From: Takakia lepidozioides
Taxonomy: Eukaryota > Streptophyta > Takakiopsida > Takakiales > Takakiaceae
Length of the DNA: 64,000 bases
NCBI GenBank assembly: GCA_030704615.1
Contig: CM060731.1
Location: 8,620,001 to 8,684,000, forward strand
Reading direction: 5' to 3'
Part shown: positions 56,693 through 64,000 of the stretch, one piece after another
Position numbering within the stretch: position 1 is the stretch's first letter
Layout: the number at the start of each line of letters is the position of its first letter
Translations under genes and position numbers: made by a program
The notes under the pieces: generated by a model
The model's input: the letters and a program-made list of their open reading frames with translations, nothing else
Told to the model about the DNA's origin: nothing
Database searches by the model: none

Positions 56693-58030
56693 ACATGGGC
56701 AAAAACTCGTGCACTTTAAATCCCCCTTATTTATTCAGCTAGCTGTTCTATTAATTAATACAACTAAGATTCATGTTTGCGTCTTTTTTTGGGGGCCTGC
56801 GTATGCAGAGCCCACTAAAGTAGGAACAAACTTAGTAAGGAGTAATTAGGGCAGGGGAAGAGAGTGCAATTCTCCTTTATATACACTCTGGGGACGGCCC
56901 CCACACCTGTCCCACTTGACACGTGTACTCTACGTACCCCAATTTGGGGCCTGAACCATCCCCCATTTAGCTAATAGCTGTCGCCTTCCAACCCGTCTTT
57001 TTTCTTACCCCCTTACACAACGGTTATTTCTTCAAATCATTGTGTAGCTTACTATATATCCCCCTTTTTTATTCCTGGACCATCCTCTAATGAACACAAA
57101 CTTAGGGGGCTTATTTGTGTTGCCTACAAGTGACGTTGAACTGGCAAGCGTCTCAGTGCACCCACTATGCAAAACTCTTCCACAAAAATATGATAAGAAC
57201 TTCAAAAATACTCCATCAATCATGTTCTCTCACACATTTTGAAGTTCCTTGTTGTCCCCCCCCCCCTCCTCTGGAAATAGTAGATATTTCTCTCTTTCTC
57301 CTACAATTCCTCCTCTGTTGGTCTTCAGATGATGGGGTTCAATCCCCACAAATCTGAAAACAGTCCATTTAGCTATATTTCGAGTGGCCAGCTCCATATT
57401 ACTAATTCCTTTCATGACATGGTGGTACCTGTTGTGACACATTTTCTTCGCCCTGTTGTGACATGTCGCCGCATCGCATCTCCAACCATTGTGACACATC
57501 AAGACCAAGTACCTGTCCAATTTGCAATACATCTGTGAGAATTCTCTCTCACTCCAGCATCAAACGAGCAAAGAGAAAGACTTTAAATATCAGCCCACAG
57601 AGAAAGACTAACATATCAGCCCAGTTACATGAAAAGATTGGGAGAGGCACCTGTCAGAAACTTTGTCCAATAGTACATATCCACATAGCAATTAGAAGCA
57701 GTGCATTTCCAACAAATGGATGGGTAAAAGTCTAATGGATATGATCCTGCCCTCAATGTGTAATCAGTTTGAATGCTGCTCTCCACTCACCCGTGCAGCA
57801 GGGCTGCTCACATATTTCAAGAAGTTCTCCCCCCCTTCCATCTCATTAGTCAGACTTAATACATCACATGATGAAGCATGTTTAGGTTCGAAGTAGGAAC
57901 TGATGTCAGCCATATGTTATTCTTGTATCAACCACAAGGTTTTCGGTGGCCCCATAACCAGTGAGATCACAAAAAGTCCATCCATCCATCCATTAGAAAG
58001 TGCAAAGCTAATATGAAGGAGTAAGCTCAC
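56693..58030. other. No gene recognised
   Basis: Contains a C8-C10 run at 57257-57266 and several short frames without motifs. Confidence 0.4.
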
Positions 58031-58185
58031 CATAGCGAGTGCCAACCAAATGGCAACATGTAGAGAAGGTGAGGGTTTCACGAACAGTCATTTCGGGTGT
58101 GTGTAAGTCATGTTGGCGTATGTGCTCTGCTGTTTTCTGTTACAAACATATCCAGTGTATGCCCATTGTACACCTTCCCCGTGAC
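58031..58185 (-). pseudogene. ABCG (PDR-type) transporter exon fragment
   Basis: Minus strand, flanked by TTTTCCACAG and GTGAGC splice signals: VTGKVYNGHTLDMFV, then after a one-base shift [29 protein letters not shown] and GTRY. This is the exon of full-size ABCG/PDR transporters between Walker A and the signature motif, including the Q-loop QHDLH. I found neither the Walker A exon upstream nor the next exon downstream, so it is an isolated relic. Confidence 0.8.
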
Positions 58186-59030
58186 CTGTGGAAAAGCAAT
58201 TCATTTGCAGACTTCAGTGCTTAAAGAAGAATAGTGTAACTCCAGAAACAGAACATCCAGTGGCTTGTGGCATAGTGTTGGGTTAGCATCCATTAGTCAC
58301 AATAGCCTCCTAATATTGGAAGGTGTCAAAGTGACATTTGGGAGAGAGGAGGCAGAGAAAGAGCAGTACCTGAAAGGTCTTTTACAGGGGGAAACATCAT
58401 CTTGAAAGCTTCGACTTTTGTCTGTATATTCTTGGTTCCACTGAATGCAACAATTCAGCAGAGGTGAACTCATCAGGGTTCTGGCCTCATCCATGAGACT
58501 GCTTTCAGCTGGTTACCTAAGATTAAAAAAAGAAATACTACAACAAGAGCAGGAAGTATTGTGAACACAAATCTGGAGACTCAGCCATAACTGCACATGC
58601 AACGTAAAGGCCTCAAATTACAGAGTGTGAAATATGAGTTGCACATATTGTAACGTTCCCTTAGCTCATGCTGCCAGAATCTCTAAAGAGCTACAAAAGA
58701 AAATAAAAAACTGAGTTGATAGAGCTAATTTGGACATTTTCAAGCATCAGTTGCGTTGGACCACTTCTGTGAGAAAAAGCACTATAGACGGAGGCCACAC
58801 TTCGGCAGGCATCGTTCTTGACACGCAAGCACCTGATTAAATGAGCATTGCATCAATGACACTTAAATAGAAGAGAAAGAGCTTCTCAACACCAACAGAA
58901 TGACCACGCTTTCAAAACATTGAAGCAAATATGACGAGCATTAAATGATTTCCTTTGTCCGGTGATTTGATTCTGGAAGGTACAAATTGGAGGTGCGCAG
59001 AATTGAGAGGGGCAGTTTCTATAAGGAACC
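58186..59030. other. Possible exon-like text, otherwise unassigned
   Basis: On the minus strand 58500-58365 reads AESSLMDEARTLMSSPLLNC and IQWNQEYTDKSRSFQDD, followed by a GT after CCTTTCAG. It has exon-like character but I do not recognise it. No other gene is seen. Confidence 0.3.
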
Positions 59031-59055
59031 AGGATGATGATGATGATGATGATGG
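59031..59055 (+). repeat. (GAT)n microsatellite
   Basis: Eight consecutive GAT/ATG-phase triplets in GGATGATGATGATGATGATGATGATGG. Confidence 0.95.
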
Positions 59056-59162
59056 AAATTACTAACTCTTTGTCTTCACGGTCAAAATCAAACTCGAATT
59101 AAAGCCGCAGGGAAAAAGACTCTTCACCTGGCAACCTTAGGCGGAATTTGTGTTGACAGTCA

Positions 59163-59725
59163 CGAGATGCCGTTTTCCACAGCTATCCACTCCTGTAGAA
59201 TTTCATCAACCAAACATTGACTGTTGCTCTCCTTCAGCAATCCACTCCTGTAGAATTCATGAACCAAACTTTGACTGTTGCTCTCCTTCAGCAATCCATT
59301 CATGTAGAATTCATGAACCAAACTTTGACTGTTGCTCTCCTTCAGCAATCCATTCATGGAGAATTTATGAACCAAAGATTGACTGTTTCTCTCCTTCAGC
59401 AATCCATTCATGTAGAATTCATGAATCAAAGATTGACTGTTTCTCTCCTTCAGCAATCCATTCATATAGAATTCATGAACCAAAGATTGACTGTTGCTCT
59501 CCTTCAGCAATCCATTCATATAGAGTTCATGAACCAAACTTTGACTGTTTCTCTCCTTCAGCAATCCATTCATATAGAATTCATTGAACCAAACATTGAC
59601 TGTTGCTCTCCGGCAGCAATCCTTTCATATTGAATTCATGAACCAAACATTGACTGCTGCTCTCCTTCTCCTTCAGCAATCCCTTCATACAGAGTTCATG
59701 AACCAAACATTGACTGTTCCACTCC
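59163..59725. repeat. 54-bp minisatellite, about 10 units, open in frames on both strands
   Basis: TTGACTGTTGCTCTCCTTCA starts units at 59217, 59271, 59325, 59379, 59433, 59487, 59541, 59596, 59650 and 59710, preceded by one diverged unit. Spacing is exactly 54 bp until a single inserted base (59587) and a later 6-bp insertion. 54 bp is 18 codons. Plus-strand frames give HSCRIHEPNFDCCSPSAI-like or EFMNQTLTVALLQQSIHV-like repeats; the minus strand gives GLLKESNSQSLVHEFYMN-like repeats. Expression is unknown. The frame 59150-59587 begins with ATG-like context but has no domain. Confidence 0.92.
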
Positions 59726-60059
59726 CGTCTCCTGTTTGTCCTGACATACATGGCCAGAAGGTCGGTGAAGCAATGCGCCAGCAAATTGCACGTACTTACA
59801 GCCCTTGCATCCAAGCCTTCCCGGGAGTGGTGCCGTACACAGCAGCAGACAAGGACGACCTTGTATCCCTCCAAATCATATTTGTTGACACCTTGCAGAC
59901 TGTGTGGACCCAGGGGACTACTCCGCAGCAACGTGCTAGTACCCAAACTATCGTCGCACGAACGTCCTCCTTCGTCCGTCCCACGTCAGCCGAAGACTTT
60001 TGCACCTGCCGGGGGACAGACCTCGCCTGTATAAACTTGCAAATAACGTCGGGGAACGA
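59726..60059. other. No gene recognised
   Basis: Overlapping open frames on both strands but no known motif. Sequence becomes steadily richer in GC toward the next entry. Confidence 0.4.
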
Positions 60060-60290
60060 GCGGTTCCCGGCTGGGCCCCGCCTGGGCCCAAAACACAAGG
60101 GAGCCGTTGGAGTAGTGAAAGGAGAACGTGGAGTAAATATTAGAAAATGGGCGGCGCAGCCTCGGGAGGCCGCGGCAGCAGGCCACCGGCCCCACGCGGC
60201 GCGGCCCACTGCGCAGCGCCCATAGGCCCGCGCAGTGCGCCTGCATTGACCCCGCGCCCGCGCGGCGCGGGTCCCACTGGCGACTTTCCG
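60060..60290. promoter_or_regulatory. GC-rich, CpG-dense patch
   Basis: About 230 bp with many CG dinucleotides and GCGCGG/CCGCGC-type words (CGCGGCGCGGCCC at 60195, CCCGCGCCCGCGCGGCGCGGG at 60251). It stands out sharply from AT-richer flanks. It could be promoter DNA or a GC-rich repeat; no gene start could be tied to it. Confidence 0.4.
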
Positions 60291-62546
60291 GGTTCAAATT
60301 TCAGAAAAAGAAAAAGCAAGCGCGGAGGTCATATCCGAGTCGGGCATTCTAGACTTATTGCTAGCGGGGTGGCATTTTGAGCCATCCCCCCGACGCATTC
60401 CTGTCACTTCACTAAATTTGCCCCTCCATCTCCAATTTGGGAGCCAGCTCTGCCCGATTTTCAACCAAAATGGAAAAATGGTTGAAAATTGTGGTATCGA
60501 AACGACTGCGTAGTCGATCCCTCCCTGCCACGAAGGCTGCGTGCCAATGTTCCGAACGCCCCACGTGATCGCTTTTTGCATTATTATACGTCCGCTTGGG
60601 GCCCTACCGTCTTTTCTGACAAATTTTGGAAACAATGCACACGCCAATGTACTAACTAAAGCGGAGAGCCTACGCGACGATTGTTTACTTTATGTATTGA
60701 GGCCGTTGTAATAGTAAGGGAGGTAAGTTGGTTTACGAGAGTATATGTACGGTGTTTACCTGGCAGATCACCACCTACTCGATCCACTACTAATTGCTGA
60801 ATATGCCCCGCCTTTGTATTTACGCCGGGGCCGAAGCTGACTCTCCGAGCCTGAGAGTCAGGTTCGGAAGGTAACATGGGATCCCTTTTCTGACTCACGT
60901 AGGTAGATCCACTTTACGGCGTGGTGAATGGATGACAAGCTGCGGAACGGGGATGTAGTGGGTTTCGCTTGCTGATTCGTCTGGAATAATTTTGCTCTGC
61001 TTTCCAGTGGCTGATTATGCCATGGCGGGATGGCGAGTAGACTGGACTTTTCTATTGGGAGAATAAGAAGACTCCGGCCGAAAGCGGACGTAACTAACAG
61101 CCATTTCGCCTTGTGGCTACTACCCCCTTTTGAGGCTGGGCTCTATTTCCTGTGGGCTGTTTATGGGTGTAGCCAATCAGAAGCTGGACGGCGCAATCCA
61201 CTATGCTTTGGAGCAAGACTGCGGGCTCTGTCGTCGGCCATAATGGCCGGTTTCAAAGTACACTCACCACAATTTCATGTAGGTAGTCACCAACTGAGAT
61301 TTGCTCGGGCCCATCATCTACCATTCCTTCGACACTAACAAACATATGGTAGGTGCCCCTTCCCAACCGGCCCAGTTTTCTGCCCGAGCATTCGGCCAGG
61401 GTTTCCGCATTGTAAGACAAAGTCTCGAATGCGCGGATCATGTTGAATGGTAAAGAGACAACAACCATTTTTTCTCAAAAGATAAGTCATAAACTCATAG
61501 AATACAATACCTAACTGGAGAAAGGAAAAAGTGGCCTTTTGACGAGATGACTGGAAGCTGCGAACGGAAAAGTCAAACTGGCAGCCACCCTGAGGCTTTT
61601 TTCCAAATAGAATACATTACATGAAAAATCAAACCAAATAATAATAGAGCTGGATTGATCAGAGATTTTTTCATCCGAACAAAGTTGTTGTGTACTATTA
61701 TTGGGACGACTTTCTCCGTAAACTTGAACAATTTCAAAACCGAATTCGGTGACCCATTCAAGTACAAGATGACAACAATTTGACAAACGTCACCCCATTC
61801 ATCCATCTCTTACTTGGTTCATCCAGAACACTCTGTCCAGGTAAACCTGCTCATAAATGGCTCCCTGTACCCTGAGTATCGATAATTTATATGATTGATT
61901 TCGGGCCTGCCAGGAAATGATCAGATTATCCCCCGATACCGCAAATCATTCCCTGCCACTTCGAAATCAAAAGATACCAACTTGGAATGATGATGTTTTT
62001 CTACTTATGACACGGCCCCGGCATTGGACGGAAATTAGGGTATTTATTTCGCGCGAGTAGGCTCGGGGGAGGGGTACGAAGGTTTGGAGGTTAGGTGCGG
62101 CGGAGTTACTGCGGCCCGCACCAACCCGGAAATTACTCGAAAGAATTTACTTTTAACGCGGCGAGAAGGGGGACGAGAGCTTCATCTCTCTCGTGGAGGT
62201 GGGTTGTGGGTGTGGTGGGATCGAGGTTTTTAGGCGAATATCTTACAGCAGCATTTGCCTTGCTCAGCATGTCGTTACTAGTTTGTGGTGGTACCGGGGT
62301 GTTATGGCACCAGGTGGATGGAAGGCTGTGTATATTCCGTGGCAAAGGTACTAGAGTTTATTTCGGGAGTGTTGTGTTGTGTCCTTTATGCGCCATTTGG
62401 CCCCTTCCCCCTGCTCAACTACTCCAGGGAAAATTTGAGCGACTTTGCACTTGGTTTAAGCTAAACTTCAGCAGACCTGGTGTGTAGTCGTCTCATCGGC
62501 TCAGTTTAGGACGACTGTGTGTTCATGATCTCTCTTTTGGTTCAAG
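60291..62546. other. No gene recognised
   Basis: Several open frames (for example 62095-62487 +, 61511-61786 -) without known motifs or consistent splice patterns. Confidence 0.35.
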
Positions 62547-62577
62547 AAAGGATTTTTATTTTTATTTTTATTTTTTT
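62547..62577 (+). repeat. (TTTTTA)n microsatellite
   Basis: TTTTTATTTTTATTTTTATTTTTTT. Confidence 0.9.
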
Positions 62578-64000
62578 CTTCTGCCGCCGTTCATGCGACT
62601 TGTCTCACACTTTGCTTTGTCTCTGGCAGCCATGTCTGTTCCCCGTAGCCACCTCGGTCCCTAGTTCACCTCAGTACTGAGGATGGGGGTGAGAAGGGAC
62701 TAGTTTCCAGTTCAATGGACTTCTTGGCTGTGACTGAAGATTTTTAGGGGTCTGAGAAATCGTGACATTAGATCTTGTGCTTGTTACTTCTTCTGTATCT
62801 GTCTCAACACACTCCGGGTTGAAGTATGACAACCAAGTAGCATGTGAAAGCGCAGATATCTTCTTTAAGCATCTGCTTGTGAAGGTTTAAGGCTGTTTAG
62901 CATTGTAGATATGGAGGGCACCAGGAGTGTCTGCAATGTGAATGTGAGCATTGCTGTCGAACAAAATGACAATCGGTCGAAATTGACGAATCGCTCAATA
63001 CTTGAAAGGTCGCAGGCGTACATCTTTTTTATAGGAAAGATAGGATGTCGTCATGTGTGCACATTGGACATTGTTGCGTGCTTCTGGGCTGTGAATTGGG
63101 GTTCTGTGCCTGGACCATTTGAAGCACATCTTCTATCTTCCGAAGGAAGAGGAAGGGTTGTATTGAGGTGTACAGAGAAACAAACTATAGAGAAAATGTG
63201 TCGGGTACTAGGAGCTAGCTTTTGGGTCTTCAGTCTGTATTTGCACTCATCGTGTATCTTTTTCCCTGACATGTGCAGTGTAGCTGGCGGGCCCTGGAAT
63301 CTTGGTGGACCAATAAAGAAGATGACTAAGAGCCTTGGTAGTTACCGGGACAATATTATGTTCAAGTAGAGCTCGTTCGTTTTTCAAATGTGTATTGAGG
63401 GTGGCGATGAGGGAGTCAAGTTAGAATCCTTATAGCCGCATTCGAGGAGAGAAGAAACCAAAAGGATCACTTAAGGCCAGTGAAGTCTATGCATGGAAGG
63501 CAGGGATGGAGTCGGAGCAGCATCAGGGCCCGGTGGTAACATCCAGGTTAGTCTCACCGGACCGGTCACGTGCGACTGGCACAAGCTTATGTAAGACCAC
63601 CTTGAAAACTACCGTCGGGGCAGGTCATAAACTACTGTTTTGATCTCTTTAGAAAAGCCACCAACGTATGTACAGTGTCTTGTGCGAACAATACAAACTA
63701 TGAAATTGCTCTGTAGCATGGAAGATATGTAGCCTCAAGGTACACACTGGCGTGGTGTTCCACAGTGCCAGGAGCCTCACATTTTACGTTTTGCTTGTAG
63801 CACTCACTTCACTCCTGGACTTCCTCGCAACATATGAGGATGTCAGCTCCAATATTGCTGCCAGTGGATCCCACGATGTCTGTTGGATAAAACTTTCCAG
63901 GAGCTAGACCATGGGCTTAACCTTCCACCCCAAGACATCTGCTTGAGCAGAAGACAGTGCACAATACATTGTTTAGCATGGGACTGAGATTTTTGTAACA
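62578..64000. other. No gene recognised
   Basis: A 152-codon plus frame at 62911-63369 starts MEGTRSVCNVN and has no recognisable domain. It could be a lineage-specific protein or chance. Nothing else is visible to the window end. Confidence 0.35.

Noticed and set aside
59163-59725. CRISPR-like or secreted repeat protein reading of the 54-bp array
   Set aside because: Units are contiguous with no unique spacers, so it is not CRISPR. No signal peptide or domain supports a protein, so only a minisatellite is claimed.
62095-62487. 130-codon plus-strand frame
   Set aside because: No recognised motif and no supporting splice or homology evidence; left as unassigned.
62911-63369. 152-codon plus-strand frame starting MEGTRSVCNVN
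   Set aside because: Possible lineage-specific gene, but nothing beyond length supports it.

Overview
This is nuclear DNA of a land plant. The evidence is genes split by many short exons with GT-AG introns, a plant tRNA-Val, plant gene families (a macro/CRAL-TRIO protein, phosphomevalonate kinase, an NLR, GH17-CBM43, PPR and ABCG relics) and many retroelement relics. The NLR carries an alpha/beta-hydrolase domain in front of the NB-ARC. That architecture was first described in liverworts, so together with the PPR style it points to a seed-free plant (bryophyte, lycophyte or fern). I cannot fix the lineage from sequence alone.

Layout. 0.6-2.0 kb holds the 3' half of a LINE (family A) on the minus strand. 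3.3-6.7 kb is a minus-strand GH17-CBM43 beta-1,3-glucanase pseudogene, split by inserted DNA that contains a family A scrap and the end of a Ty3/gypsy integrase fused to a PHD finger. 8.6-9.6 kb has a PPR scrap and a possible ORF1. About 10-18.47 kb is a long, pyrimidine-rich non-LTR retrotransposon (family B). It carries a 2A-like motif, an endonuclease, a reverse transcriptase with YADD, a chromodomain, an RNase H and a zinc finger, and ends in a 10-bp tandem tail. 18.5-28 kb is mostly unassigned, with a decayed hAT transposase, degenerate tandem repeats and a tRNA-derived SINE.

28.58-37.87 kb (+) is a complete-looking gene of about 15 exons for a GDAP2-like macro/CRAL-TRIO protein, with LINE tails in its introns. 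37.9-40.0 kb holds a 450-bp dispersed repeat, a PPR pseudogene and LTR-like DNA. 40.83-45.7 kb (-) is phosphomevalonate kinase of the mevalonate pathway. Its intron 3 carries two copies of a dispersed repeat, including a duplicated splice acceptor. 46-48.3 kb has a tRNA-Arg-like gene with a Lys anticodon, the second 450-bp repeat interrupted by a SINE, and a tRNA-Val(CAC).

49.2-55.6 kb is an NLR locus: a hydrolase-NB-ARC-LRR gene (+, about 51.2-55.08 kb), preceded by LINE and DYW-PPR relics and bracketed by two 188-bp MITE-like repeats. 55.6-64 kb has no convincing intact gene. It holds PPR and ABCG exon scraps, a 54-bp minisatellite that is open in frames on both strands, and a GC-rich CpG patch near 60.1 kb.

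Only the GDAP2-like gene and PMK look intact. The NLR reads through from P-loop to LRR, but its hydrolase half has an in-frame stop and lacks the nucleophile serine.
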